A stretch of DNA of 64,000 nt from Nocardia lijiangensis NBRC 108240 (GCF_001613045.1 NZ_BDBP01000012.1:1-64000), one strand, 5' to 3'; shown: positions 43,137-51,989, counted from the stretch's first letter. Program-made: numbers and translations. Notes: generated from the letters alone by a model not told the origin.

Positions 43137-43412
43137 TTATTCGGCGTCGTTCTGTTCCTCGGCGAGTTCGGCCAAGACATCGGCCGCATCCTGGTTACCG
43201 GCCGCAGCCAGGCGACGCAACTCATCGACGTCGCCGAGCTCGCCTGCCAACTCGACCAGTTGGTCCACAGCATCACGGCTGCCGTGGTCGGCCATACGTC
43301 TCAACTCGGTCGTATCGCCCCGCTCAACGGCGAGTTCGATGAGCTGATCGACCGCATTGTTGTCACCATTCGCGGCCCGTTCCCGCAGCTCGGACAAATC
43401 CGAATCAGTCAT
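43137..43412 (-). CDS. Small protein of three 28-residue helical repeats
   Basis: A 91-residue protein built almost entirely of three repeats: 'LRERAANGDNNAVDQLIELA', 'LRRMADHGSRDAVDQLVELA' and 'LRRLAAAGNQDAADVLAELA', each continuing with an acidic 'xERGDTTE'-type turn. The period is exactly 28 residues, each unit a helix-turn-helix, so a small HEAT/Sel1-like solenoid is expected. It is very acidic and lacks signal or membrane segments. I know no function; protein-binding is the usual role of such solenoids. It stands alone between the transposon remnant and the oxidoreductase gene. Confidence 0.72.
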   Translation of the reverse strand: MTDSDLSELRERAANGDNNAVDQLIELAVERGDTTELRRMADHGSRDAVDQLVELAGELGDVDELRRLAAAGNQDAADVLAELAEEQNDAE

Positions 43413-43501
43413 TAGGCATACCCTTTCAGCCGTTCAGCGCCGGGCGCCTGCTGCGCCAGGCATGTTCGGAATGGAGTTCGTCCGCTGAGCGAGCTTGGAG
43501 G

Positions 43502-43552
43502 GTGATCCACGTCACTGGTCGATGCTGTCAGGAATTCGGGGGCTGTCTCGTT
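43502..43552 (+). promoter_or_regulatory. Putative ECF41-type promoter and palindrome, first module
   Basis: GTGAT-N4-GTCAC (43502-43515) is followed by TGTCAGG (43526-43532), sixteen bases, then CGTT (43549-43552). Published ECF41 promoters read TGTCACA-N16-CGTC, so this is a close but imperfect match. The gene starts at 43585. Confidence 0.5.
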
Positions 43553-43584
43553 CAGAGGGCACGCGAACCAGACAGGAGCGAATC

Positions 43585-44775
43585 ATGAAGCACCGCATCG
43601 TCGTCCTCGGAGCCGGATACGCCGGGGCCTACTCCGCCGGATACCTGGCCCGCCAACTGCACTCCGACGACTTCGAGATCATCGTCGCCAACGCCGAACT
43701 CGATTTCGTCGAGCGGCTGCGCCTGCACCAGCTCGCTGCCGGACACGAACTCCCCCACCGGCCGCTGGCAGAAGTGTTCGCGGGCACCGACATCCAGCTC
43801 CGACTGGCGCGGGTGACCAGCATCGACGCCGAGCGCCGGACCGTCACGATCGCGGACGGCGCAGACACCGACCGGCTCGAATACGACACCCTCCTCTACG
43901 CGCTCGGCAGCACAACCGCCGACAACGGCATCCCGGGCGTCGCCGAGCACGCCTTCCACGTGGCCGCGCGGCCGTCCGCGCTGCGGCTGCGCTCCCGCCT
44001 GGACGAGTTGGGCGAGGGCGGGCGGGTCCTGGTGGTTGGCGGCAATCTGACCGCGATCGAGGCCGCCACCGAGATCGCCGAAGCCCGTCCGGGACTTCGG
44101 GTCAGCCTCGCCACCAGCGGCGAACTGGGCGGTTGGCTGGGCCCCAAGGCACGCCGCCACGTGCTGGGCGCCTTCGACCGGTTCGGCATCACCGTCCACG
44201 AGCACACCAAGATCGAGCGGGTCGAGGAGACCGGAGCTGTCGCCGCCGACGGCACCGTCTTCGCCGCCGATGCGACCGTGTGGGCAGCTGGGTTCGCTGT
44301 GCACCCGATCGCTGCCGCCAGCGGTCTCGCGGTGGAAGCCAACGGCCAGATCACCGTCGACCGGCAGATGCGGTCGATCTCGCACCCGGATGTCTACGCC
44401 GCCGGCGACAGCGTCTTCGTCATCGGCGATAACGGCCGACCGCTGCCGATGTCCTGCGCTTCGGCGGGATACACCGGCACACAGGCGGCGGCGGCGATCG
44501 TCGGAGACCTGACCGGGCGCAAGATCAAAGCGACCGCGCTGTCGTATGTCGGCAACCACATCAGCCTCGGCCGCAAGGACGGGATCTTCCAACTGGTCGA
44601 CGGCGACGCGCACTCGAAGCCCGGCGCCCTGCGCGGCCGTTCGGCGGCACGAGTCAAGTCGGCGATCGTGGCAATCAGTGCCTGGGCGGTCAGCCGCCCG
44701 ACCTTCGGGAAGCCGAATCACAAGTACCGCTTGGCCACCACCCGTGAAGTCTCGCCCAAGTTGGTAACCGCATAG
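43585..44775 (+). CDS. NDH-2-like FAD/NAD(P)-dependent oxidoreductase, module 1
   Basis: A 396-residue flavoprotein of the type II NADH dehydrogenase / pyridine nucleotide-disulfide class. The first dinucleotide motif is 'VVLGAGYAGAYSAGYLARQL', the second 'GGRVLVVGGNLTAIEAATEI' (with N-L for the usual P-A), 'YDTLLYALGST' marks the FAD domain and 'PDVYAAGDSVFV' the terminal FAD contact. No C-terminal amphipathic membrane anchor is obvious, so it may be soluble. A SigJ-like sigma factor gene follows after four bases. The pair repeats at 46113-48363. Confidence 0.9.
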   Translation: MKHRIVVLGAGYAGAYSAGYLARQLHSDDFEIIVANAELDFVERLRLHQLAAGHELPHRPLAEVFAGTDIQLRLARVTSIDAERRTVTIADGADTDRLEYDTLLYALGSTTADNGIPGVAEHAFHVAARPSALRLRSRLDELGEGGRVLVVGGNLTAIEAATEIAEARPGLRVSLATSGELGGWLGPKARRHVLGAFDRFGITVHEHTKIERVEETGAVAADGTVFAADATVWAAGFAVHPIAAASGLAVEANGQITVDRQMRSISHPDVYAAGDSVFVIGDNGRPLPMSCASAGYTGTQAAAAIVGDLTGRKIKATALSYVGNHISLGRKDGIFQLVDGDAHSKPGALRGRSAARVKSAIVAISAWAVSRPTFGKPNHKYRLATTREVSPKLVTA

Positions 44776-44779
44776 AGTC

Positions 44780-45724
44780 GTGCTCGTGAACACGGCCGCA
44801 GTGGAGCAATTCGAGGCCAGCCGGAATCGGCTGGCCTCGCTTGCGTACCGCTTGCTGGGCTCGGCCGCCGACGCCGAGGACACCGTGCAGGATGCGTACC
44901 TGCGGTGGCAGGCCGCCGACCAAGAGTATGTCGAGGTACCCGAGGCATGGCTCACAAAGATCGTCACCAACCTGGCGCTCGACCGACTCCGGTCGGCACA
45001 GCTACGGCGCGAACGCGCGGTCGGCGCCTGGATGCCCGAACCGCTGCTCGATGGCGACCCCATGCTAGGCCCGGCCGACACCGTCGAACAACGTGAATCG
45101 GTGACCCTGGCGGTGCTGATGCTCATGGAGCGGCTGTCACCGGTCGAACGAGCCGTCTACGTACTGCGCGAAGCCTTCGCCTACAGCCACGCCGAAATAG
45201 CCGAGATCCTCGAGATCACCGAATCCGCGAGCCAGCAGCATGTCCACCGGGCCCGGCGCCGTATCACCGCCGAGCGAAACTCCCGGGACATCGACCGCGC
45301 CTCCGCACGGCGGATCGTCGAGGCGTTCGTCGATGCCGCTTCCTCGGGCCGGACCGAACAACTGGTAGCGCTGCTGACCGACGACGCAACCGGTGTCTCC
45401 GACGGTGCGCTCGGGCTGGCCGAGACGCTGATCCGGTACTCGACCCCGCAGCGGCTCGCCGCCGCGGTGCGGACCGGCCTCAAATCGTCTGCGGCCAAGC
45501 GGCGACTCGCCGGTGGCTCGCCCTCGATCCATGCCGGCGTGGTCAACGGCTGCCCGGCCATGCTCGTCACGCTCGACGACCGGGTCCTGGGTGTCACGAT
45601 CTTGGAGATCCGTGACGACAAGATCGCAGGCGTGCGCGGCATCGCTGCTCCGTACCGACTCGATCGCCTCACCGCGGAATGGCAGCGGCGCGAGCATGAT
45701 GTCCCGCTGATCGAATCGTGGTAA
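44780..45724 (+). CDS. ECF41/SigJ-like RNA polymerase sigma factor, module 1
   Basis: A 314-residue sigma factor. Region 2 is 'ASRNRLASLAYRLLGSAADA' to 'VPEAWLTKIVTNLALDRLRS', region 4 is 'LSPVERAVYVLREAFAYSHA' to 'ITESASQQHVHRARRRI'. The C-terminal 130 residues are a SnoaL-like domain, characteristic of the ECF41 group, in which this extension regulates the sigma factor in place of an anti-sigma protein. The gene starts (GTG at 44780, or at 44786) four bases after the oxidoreductase stop. ECF41 factors typically drive the oxidoreductase gene next to them. Confidence 0.9.
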   Translation: MLVNTAAVEQFEASRNRLASLAYRLLGSAADAEDTVQDAYLRWQAADQEYVEVPEAWLTKIVTNLALDRLRSAQLRRERAVGAWMPEPLLDGDPMLGPADTVEQRESVTLAVLMLMERLSPVERAVYVLREAFAYSHAEIAEILEITESASQQHVHRARRRITAERNSRDIDRASARRIVEAFVDAASSGRTEQLVALLTDDATGVSDGALGLAETLIRYSTPQRLAAAVRTGLKSSAAKRRLAGGSPSIHAGVVNGCPAMLVTLDDRVLGVTILEIRDDKIAGVRGIAAPYRLDRLTAEWQRREHDVPLIESW

Positions 45725-45889
45725 CCGGCCGTCCGACATTCGATCTCATGTTCGTCCGGCTGTCGATGCTCTGTGCCCTGCCGCGTTGTGCAGTGCCGTG
45801 CAAGCGGCGCTGATGGCGGGATGGTCCCTGGTGCCGCGGGTCCACGTCCGCCGCAACCGATCGGCCCCGCCGACACTGCCCGCCCCGCA

Positions 45890-45985
45890 GAACTGATCGA
45901 ATAGTTCCTGACCGTGGCGACCACCGGCGACCTGGACGGCGTGCTGGCGATCCTTGCCCCGGACGTCACCTGGACCCTCCGAGCG
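45890..45985 (+). pseudogene. SnoaL-like domain fragment of another sigma factor
   Basis: 'VATTGDLDGVLAILAPDVTW' (45914-45973) is the typical first helix of the SnoaL-like extension of SigJ-type factors. Nothing recognisable precedes or follows. It looks like the debris of a third copy. Confidence 0.5.
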
Positions 45986-46031
45986 ATTGCTCCTCGAGAA
46001 CGTCGTGTGGCTACGGACACACACTCCACGA

Positions 46032-46076
46032 GTGATCTGTATCACATGGCGTCAGGATTTTCGGTGATGCGGTGTC
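46032..46076 (+). promoter_or_regulatory. Putative ECF41-type promoter and palindrome, second module
   Basis: GTGAT-CTGT-ATCAC (46032-46045) is followed by CGTCAGG (46050-46056), sixteen bases and TGTC (46073-46076). The arrangement mirrors 43502-43552. The gene starts at 46113 after AAGGAGA. Confidence 0.5.
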
Positions 46077-46112
46077 TTGTGCTCGAGCCCCTCGGATCGA
46101 AGGAGAGAAACC

Positions 46113-47303
46113 ATGAGCAAGAAGATCGATGTGATCGTGATCGGCGGCGGATACGCCGGGGTGATGGCGGCCAATCGGTTGACCCAGCGCCACGATGTGA
46201 CGGTGACCGTGATCAATCCGCGCTCGGTCTTCGTCCCGCGGCTGCGGTTGCACCAGCTCGTGGGCGGGACGCACGATGCGGTCGTCGACTACGCCGACGT
46301 TCTGGCCGAGGGCGTCCGGCTGGTTGTCGACAGCGCGACGCGGATCGACGCGGCCGGGCGCAGTGTGACGCTGACCGAGGGCGACACGATCGGCTACGAC
46401 TACCTGATCTACGCGGCGGGCAGCGGCAGCCCTGCCCCGCAGGTGCCAGGTGTGGCCGAGTTCGCTTACTCCGTCGCGACTTTGGAGGCGGCGCAGCGGT
46501 CGCGGTCGGTGCTCTACGACACGCCGATGACCGCGCCGGTGACGGTGGTCGGGGGCGGTCCGGCCGGCATCGAGACTGCCGCGGAATTGGCCGAGCAGGG
46601 CCGCACCGTCACCTTGGTGTGCGGCGGTGACCTCGGTCCATACCTGCACCCGCGGGCTCGCCGCACGGCCCACAAGTACCTCGCCAAGCTGGGGGTCAGC
46701 GTCGTCGACGGCCCCGATTCGGTGGTCACGGCGGTGAAACGGAATCACGTGGAACTCGGCGGCGGCCGCACGCTGGCCAGCGCAGTCACGATCTGGGCGG
46801 CGGGCTTCGGCGTGCCCGACCTGGCCGACCGCAGCGGGCTGCGCACCGACGCCGCCGGACGGCTGCTCACCGACGAAACCCTGACCAGCAGCGATGACGA
46901 GCGCATAGTCGCGGCGGGCGATGCGTCGGCGCCGTCGGACCTGCCGTTCCGGATGAGCGCCTACGCCGCGGGATGCCTGGGCGCCCACGCCGCCGACACC
47001 GTGCTGAACCGGATCGCGGGTGAGCAGCCAGCGCCGATCGACCTATCGTTCGCCGCCATGTGCCTCAGCTTCGGCCGGGACGCCGGGATCTTCCAGCTCG
47101 GACGCAAGGACGACACCGCGCTGCCGCTCTACTTCACCGGCTCCGCCGGCAAGAAGCTCAAGGAGTTCGCCTGCGAAGCCAGCGTCAAGCACCTGGTGAC
47201 CGAAGCGCAAAAGCCCGGCTCGCACCACTGGCCCAAGGACGGCAAGCACAGGCCACAGCTGTTGCAGGCCCAGCGTGATGTCGCGGCGGCATCGGTCGCA
47301 TAG
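46113..47303 (+). CDS. NDH-2-like FAD/NAD(P)-dependent oxidoreductase, module 2
   Basis: A 396-residue flavoprotein, a paralogue of the module 1 enzyme. 'VIVIGGGYAGVMAANRLTQR' is the first dinucleotide motif, 'APVTVVGGGPAGIETAAELA' the second, 'YDYLIYAAGSGSPAPQVPGV' the FAD-domain signature and 'DERIVAAGDASAPSDLPFRM' the final one. Both dinucleotide-binding motifs are intact here, unlike in module 1. The electron acceptor is unknown; quinone is usual for the class. A sigma factor gene follows after about 100 bases. Confidence 0.92.
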   Translation: MSKKIDVIVIGGGYAGVMAANRLTQRHDVTVTVINPRSVFVPRLRLHQLVGGTHDAVVDYADVLAEGVRLVVDSATRIDAAGRSVTLTEGDTIGYDYLIYAAGSGSPAPQVPGVAEFAYSVATLEAAQRSRSVLYDTPMTAPVTVVGGGPAGIETAAELAEQGRTVTLVCGGDLGPYLHPRARRTAHKYLAKLGVSVVDGPDSVVTAVKRNHVELGGGRTLASAVTIWAAGFGVPDLADRSGLRTDAAGRLLTDETLTSSDDERIVAAGDASAPSDLPFRMSAYAAGCLGAHAADTVLNRIAGEQPAPIDLSFAAMCLSFGRDAGIFQLGRKDDTALPLYFTGSAGKKLKEFACEASVKHLVTEAQKPGSHHWPKDGKHRPQLLQAQRDVAAASVA

Positions 47304-47406
47304 CGCAGCGAAGTCGCGGTCATCGGTCCGGTCGCCGATGACTTCGGCAGCACCACGTGCGGCACGCGGCGGGCCGGATCGAACAGCTAGGACGGAAGAG
47401 GACTCC

Positions 47407-48363
47407 ATGAATACAACAAGTGAAGCCGGTAGGCGGGGGCAGACCGCCAGCGAGGCGGCTGGCCTCGACAGCAACGACGCCGCCGTCGAGGCGACGGAGA
47501 CATTCGTCGCGCACCGCAATCTGCTGTTCACCGTCGCCTACGAGATGCTCGGATCGGCGGCCGACGCCGAGGACGTATTGCAGGAAGCCTGGCTGCGATG
47601 GGTGCGGGTCGACGTGGGGCAGATGAGCGATCAACGCGCCTATCTGGTCCGCATCACCACCCGCCAAGCGCTCAACCGGCTGCGCTCGATGAAACGCCGC
47701 CGCGAGTCCTACATGGGGTCGTGGCTGCCGGAGCCCCTGCTCACCACTGCGGATGTGGCCGCCGACGTCGAACTGGCCGAAAGCGTGTCGATGGCGCTGA
47801 TGCTCGTGCTCGAGACCCTGACCCCGATCGAACGGGCGGTGTTCGTGCTGCGCGAAGCATTCGGGTTCGGCTACGACGAGATCGCGGCCGCGGTCGACAA
47901 GGCTCCCACCGCCGTCTACCAGATCGCCCACCGCGCGCGCCGCCACGTCGAAGCCCGCCGCCCGCGCCGCACGGTCACCGCACGCCAGGCCCAAGCGGCC
48001 ACCGAGGCGTTCCGGCGCGCGCTCGAGACCCGCGACCTGCGAGGCCTGCTCGACGTCCTCGCCCCCGACGTCGTCGCGATCAGCGACGGCGGTGGCATCA
48101 AACAAGCCACACCACGGCCGATCATCGGCGCCGACAAGGTGGCCCGCTTCATCGTCGGCGGCCTCACCAAAAATCGCGTCGCGCTCATCGTGGAGCCGAC
48201 CACGGTCAACGGTGGTCCCGCCCTGGCACTGCACGTCGACGGCGAACTCGACGGTGTCATCGCGATGTGCGTCGAGGACACCCGAATCACCGGCCTCTAC
48301 TTCGTGCGCAACCCGCAGAAGCTGACCCGTGTCGAATCCGAGACGCCACTCACCCTCCGATGA
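47407..48363 (+). CDS. ECF41/SigJ-like RNA polymerase sigma factor, module 2
   Basis: A 318-residue sigma factor with a 40-residue N-terminal tail. Region 2: 'HRNLLFTVAYEMLGSAADAE' to 'DQRAYLVRITTRQALNRLRS'. Region 4: 'LTPIERAVFVLREAFGFGYD' to 'KAPTAVYQIAHRARRHVEAR'. The SnoaL-like extension contains 'LRGLLDVLAPDVVAISDGGG' and 'DGVIAMCVEDTRITGLYFVR'; the VRNPxKL ending is typical of ECF41. It lies downstream of the module 2 oxidoreductase and probably controls it. Confidence 0.92.
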   Translation: MNTTSEAGRRGQTASEAAGLDSNDAAVEATETFVAHRNLLFTVAYEMLGSAADAEDVLQEAWLRWVRVDVGQMSDQRAYLVRITTRQALNRLRSMKRRRESYMGSWLPEPLLTTADVAADVELAESVSMALMLVLETLTPIERAVFVLREAFGFGYDEIAAAVDKAPTAVYQIAHRARRHVEARRPRRTVTARQAQAATEAFRRALETRDLRGLLDVLAPDVVAISDGGGIKQATPRPIIGADKVARFIVGGLTKNRVALIVEPTTVNGGPALALHVDGELDGVIAMCVEDTRITGLYFVRNPQKLTRVESETPLTLR

Positions 48364-48389
48364 ACAGCCAAACTCTTCGAGGAGAAGAC

Positions 48390-48870
48390 ATGACCACGCG
48401 GGCACCGCACCGCACACCACTGATGCGCCGCTGTCACAATGGCCGACAGTAGCCGGAGCGGTTTTCCTGCTCACGGCGCTCACCAGTGTCCTGCTGACCG
48501 CCTTCGCCTGGCCATCGGTACGGTCTTCCGTGCACGACCTGCCGATCGCCGTCGCGGGCCCGGCTACCGCGGTCGCGCAGATCCGCACCGCACTCGATCA
48601 ACGACTGCCGGGCGGATTCGACATCACCGAAGTCACCGAAACGGCAGCGGCGGAACAACTTATCCGCGACCGGCAGGTGTACGGGGCGATCGACGTCAGC
48701 TCCGGCACCCTGCGGGTCATCGTCGCCTCCGCCGCCAGCACCGTTGTGGCCCAAACGCTACAAGCCATCGCGACCGATCTCAGCCAGGCAGACGCCGCCG
48801 GGTCGCCGGTCGCAGTCCGTGACCTCGCCGCACTGCCCGCCGACAGTGCGGACTACGGCGCGCGCGGCCA
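48390..48870 (+). pseudogene. Truncated membrane protein (ABC-type/YhgE-like N-terminal part)
   Basis: The ATG at 48390, behind GAGGAGAAG, starts 'MTTRAPHRT', then the frame shifts within ten codons to 'APLSQWPTVAGAVFLLTALT' (membrane helix), 'SVHDLPIAVAGPATAVAQIR', 'EQLIRDRQVYGAIDVSSGTL' and 'VAVRDLAALPADS'. This is the N-terminal extracytoplasmic half of a family related to phage-infection (Pip)/YhgE-type membrane proteins. The C-terminal membrane domain is missing. Both defects mark it as dead. Confidence 0.65.
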
Positions 48871-48930
48871 GACGGATCGTGCCGCTTCAACGTTGATCGT
48901 CAAACCCCAAACCGCTGCGGCTGAACACGA

Positions 48931-48965
48931 AACGGCCGCAGCACCAGATCGGTGCGGCGGCCGTT
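48931..48965 (-). terminator. Strong hairpin after the small secreted protein gene
   Basis: AACGGCCGC (48931-48939) pairs with GCGGCCGTT (48957-48965), and GCACC (48941) with GGTGC (48951) inside. On the minus strand the stem ends in TTTCGTG, a weak T-run. It lies about 30 bases past the stop of the gene at 48997. Confidence 0.7.
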
Positions 48966-48996
48966 GTGCGCGGATGGCCCTACTTCGCCCAGAGCC

Positions 48997-49221
48997 TCAG
49001 GACACCTTCGATCCGCCGCTGAGGCTGGACGATCCGGTATGAAGCAGTTCCAGAAGGACATGGAAGGGGTTGAAGTCGGGCGGCAGGGCAACCGGTTCGG
49101 CTGCGGCGGGGGTGGCCGCAGCCTTTGCGGGGGCCGGGGCAGAGGGCTGTGCGTTCGCGGTGGCCATCGGGGCCAGCATGAGCGCGCCGGCCAGAGTGAC
49201 CGCGGCGAGTGATCGCTTCAT
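48997..49221 (-). CDS. Small secreted hypothetical protein
   Basis: A 74-residue protein from the ATG at 49221, after AAGGAAT. Residues 1-25 are a signal peptide ('MKRSLAAVTLAGALMLAPMA', cleavage near 'ANA-Q'). The mature part is Ala/Pro-rich ('PSAPAPAKAAATPAAAEPVA') followed by 'PPDFNPFHVLLELLHTGSSS', perhaps an amphipathic helix. No family is recognised. It stands alone and has its own terminator. Confidence 0.68.
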   Translation of the reverse strand: MKRSLAAVTLAGALMLAPMATANAQPSAPAPAKAAATPAAAEPVALPPDFNPFHVLLELLHTGSSSLSGGSKVS

Positions 49222-50063
49222 CAAAAGATTCCTTCTGCTCTAGTTTTCGAACTGCTCAACTACCCCGAAAGCAGCCAAGATCACGCTATGCGCCGCATCG
49301 CCCCAGTCCACAGCCCCAGGTTCCGTCGCCCCTGACACCAGGGGTGCTCGCGCGGTTTTGTGCTCTGCACAAGGCCAGATTGTGGCGTCTGTTTTCCGCA
49401 GGTCGCCGAGGCCCTGATCGTCCCACGTCCGAGCACAGGCACTGGGCCGAGAGCGGAGTCGTCGGTAATCGAACACACTGCATTGCCGCATAGCACGCGG
49501 TTCGAAACGGCCGCGGTCGACCGTCAAGCCCGATCGCGACGTCAGCTTTCACCGATACGGCAGCCAGCTCGCGCCGACCGCCGTTGAGATTCGCCGATGA
49601 ACGACGTCGTGGTTCACCGATGTAGCCAGCGCGGCAGAGCAAATCATCAAGCACGAACCCGCCCTGCATCCGCTGCCCCCAATTCTCACCATCAACCCCA
49701 AATGCTGATCCGGCTCGACGAGATCGCATCCGACCTTTTCGACCGGCGAGACCGGGGCAGAACGAGAAGCATGGCTCGGTGCGATCGAGTGCATCGACCT
49801 CACCGTGACCTACCTGCGCCAGAAACGCGAGCAGACCCATCGACTCACCCCCTCGCCTCTAGCACCGACGGACCGGTGCTGCTGACTCTCGAGCCGCCGG
49901 CCCAGCGCAGCCCACCAGACGCCGAGTCAGGTCGGCAGCCGCTGATCGCGTGAGCGAAGCAGCGAAAGACCCGGCACGGTCCGGCTGCCCCGGTGGGGCG
50001 GCTGTTGGTTATCACTGTGGCTCGTGCCGGAGGCGGCGTCGAGGCTGGGTACGCTCGCCTGCT
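49222..50063. other. Gene-poor stretch with a recombinase-like trace
   Basis: About 840 bases without an intact gene. Near 49735-49850 one plus-strand frame reads 'REAWLGAIECIDLTVTYLRQ' and 'KREQTHRL', similar to a helical segment I associate with actinobacterial recombinase/transposase proteins. The rest shows nothing I can support. Confidence 0.35.
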
Positions 50064-50831
50064 GTGAACTGGACTGTCGCCGATCGAGAACTCGTTTCGT
50101 GGCTCGGTACGCCCGAAACCGATCTCGGGTGGTGCGGGTACGAGATCGACCCGCGACCTGACGCGGTGTGGTTGCTGCATGCGATGTACGAGCACGACGC
50201 GGGCGCAACGGAACTCACCTACGACGAACAGCGGCGGCAGCGACTGGCCGCCGGACTCGCGCAACCGACGATCATCCCCGGCCTCGACCTCGAGGCCGAG
50301 TCGGTCGTGATCGGCAACGAACTGGGCCGCTCCGAGCACCCCGGACCGGGCTGGAAAAGGCTGCGCTGGACCGAGCTCGCGACTCGGCTCGACGAGCCGG
50401 TGGTCGCAGAGGGCCAATACCCCAGTTACCGCAGCCTGTCCGGCGCACACCCGAGCGGAAGCTGGCCGGTGAGCATCCGCCCGCCCGCCGAGGGCTCCCT
50501 CGACCGGGAGTCGTGGCAGACGCTGATCGACGTTCTGATCGGGTGGTCCCCGGGCGGTGCCGACACCGCGTGCGTGGCCTACTTCGGCCCGGCTGTCAGC
50601 GGTGAGTTCGACACCGGAGTCACCATCTCGGGCCCTCTCGGCGGCGCCGCGGGGCTCTACGACCATCCCAGCGGCGTCGGCTCACCCTCGAACATGTGGG
50701 CCGCCGACCGATCATGGATCACCTGGTCGGATTGGGACCTCTGCGCCACCAAGGTAGCCGGTCCCACCGAGCTGATCGAGGCGCTCCAGGCAGCGCCGGA
50801 CCTCGAAGCAGTACGCCTGCACTGGTGCTGA
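50064..50831 (+). CDS. Hypothetical protein
   Basis: A 255-residue protein read from the GTG at 50064, ten bases after TACGCT, which may act as a -10 element of a leaderless transcript. I recognise no domain. Visible sequence includes 'ETDLGWCGYEIDPRPDAVWL', 'IPGLDLEAESVVIGNELGRS', 'ESWQTLIDVLIGWSPGGADT' and a C-terminal 'WAADRSWITWSDWDLCATKV' with many Trp residues. It resembles an immunity-type (SUKH/Imm-like) protein in size and composition, but that is only an impression. No toxin gene is adjacent. Confidence 0.7.
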   Translation: MNWTVADRELVSWLGTPETDLGWCGYEIDPRPDAVWLLHAMYEHDAGATELTYDEQRRQRLAAGLAQPTIIPGLDLEAESVVIGNELGRSEHPGPGWKRLRWTELATRLDEPVVAEGQYPSYRSLSGAHPSGSWPVSIRPPAEGSLDRESWQTLIDVLIGWSPGGADTACVAYFGPAVSGEFDTGVTISGPLGGAAGLYDHPSGVGSPSNMWAADRSWITWSDWDLCATKVAGPTELIEALQAAPDLEAVRLHWC

Positions 50832-51135
50832 CAGGCTCGATGGCGGCAGCCGGGACCCGCGGCGCTGATCTACGAACTCGGAAGCCGCGCATCCAGTGCT
50901 GCGCACAGCTCGACAGTGAACTCATGCGCCTGCCGGTCGGCGGCTTCCTCCTGGGGGACTGCTATCGGCCGCTCTAGCTCGTGTCTCGCTTTGCGGGACT
51001 CGAAGACGGCTCTGCGCTGCCATCGTCGACCGACTCACCGTCGGCGGCAACATAATCGAGACCGGCACCGACTCCTACCGACTCGCGCGCGCTCGCACCA
51101 AAGCCGCAGTAGCAGGCCAACATTGACGCATGCCG

Positions 51136-51399
51136 CTATCGAAGGATCCATAGAACCTTCGTCGAACCCCCATAGCACTGCAAGCCATGCTGCTTCGCCA
51201 ACTCAGCGACTCCGGAAGCCACGTCGACCGCCCGATCCCAGTCGATATTGAGTCGCAATGCTGGGCCGTTGAGATCCGCGCCGACGCTACTGGTCCAGGG
51301 ACTGCCCTCCTCCCCGATATTCGGCCAGCGCCGCAGCAACGCTTCGATGAAGTCGGTGATGATCTGGGGCGGCGGCCATTGCCAATGAATCTGAGCCAC
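51136..51399 (-). CDS. Small hypothetical protein, possibly N-terminally truncated
   Basis: An 87-residue frame: 'PPPQIITDFIEALLRRWPNI', 'GEEGSPWTSSVGADLNGPAL' and 'VASGVAELAKQHGLQCYGGS'. The final 'A.LA..HGL.CYDPQ' pattern occurs at the end of a family of about 130-residue bacterial proteins of unknown function; here the first third of that family seems absent, although ATG at 51399 could start a short version. It precedes no partner gene. Confidence 0.5.
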   Translation of the reverse strand: MAQIHWQWPPPQIITDFIEALLRRWPNIGEEGSPWTSSVGADLNGPALRLNIDWDRAVDVASGVAELAKQHGLQCYGGSTKVLWILR

Positions 51400-51429
51400 G
51401 CAGGTCAGCCCTTCCTGAGTTGTGCTACC

Positions 51430-51960
51430 TCACTCGTCGTTTCGGGCTGCACGCAGCAGTCGTAGCTGCCCAATCTCGGCAGCGTTCTTCATCAGCTCGG
51501 CGTTCACCCATGCGATCGTGTGGGCGACGGACTTGGTGGGGTCGTCCTGCCATGGAAACCTCGTCGGCGCATCGAGATCGGTGTCAGTGATCTGATCAAG
51601 GACACGCAGCCATCGCGTGCGCAGGCCGCGCAGCCAGTCGACCGAGGTCGATCCGGGGCCCGGCCACACGATCTGGGAACGGTCGTGGGGAAGGCTTTGT
51701 CGCAGGTGGTCGATGGCGACGGTCCACCACCACCCGATGTGCCAGCTGATCCAGCCGATAGTTGGGACCGGGATAGGTTCGGGCTCGGACTCGGCCCAGT
51801 CGGGCACCCAGATACCGCGTTCGTCCCGGCGCAGCGTCCAACACAAATCAGCAGGTTCCCACAGGAAGTCGTCTGTCTCCAGCTGCTCGAGGTGGTACTC
51901 GAACAACGACCAGATCAGATCGAACTGCCAGCGCAGCAAGGTGGAAGGCGACGTATCCAT
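51430..51960 (-). CDS. DinB-superfamily protein
   Basis: A 176-residue protein from the ATG at 51960: 'TLLRWQFDLIWSLFEYHLEQ', 'EPADLCWTLRRDERGIWVPD', 'TIGWISWHIGWWWTVAIDHL' with a metal-ligand His, and 'NAELMKNAAEIGQLRLLRAA' at the end, where the family often has HxxHIGQLR. The four-helix DinB fold usually binds Ni or Zn with three His; here the last His positions read Asn and Glu, so metal binding may be altered. Function is unknown. Confidence 0.8.
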   Translation of the reverse strand: MDTSPSTLLRWQFDLIWSLFEYHLEQLETDDFLWEPADLCWTLRRDERGIWVPDWAESEPEPIPVPTIGWISWHIGWWWTVAIDHLRQSLPHDRSQIVWPGPGSTSVDWLRGLRTRWLRVLDQITDTDLDAPTRFPWQDDPTKSVAHTIAWVNAELMKNAAEIGQLRLLRAARNDE

Positions 51961-51989
51961 GCGCCGAATCCTGCCCCGCACCCCCGGGC

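Noticed and set aside
43552..45126. Long minus-strand frame opposite the oxidoreductase and sigma factor genes
   Set aside because: Its composition is that of the antisense of two well-supported genes; no start signal or family match.
51136..51399. Barstar-like or Imm-type immunity gene
   Set aside because: No toxin partner lies nearby, and only the C-terminal motif of an uncharacterised family can be matched.
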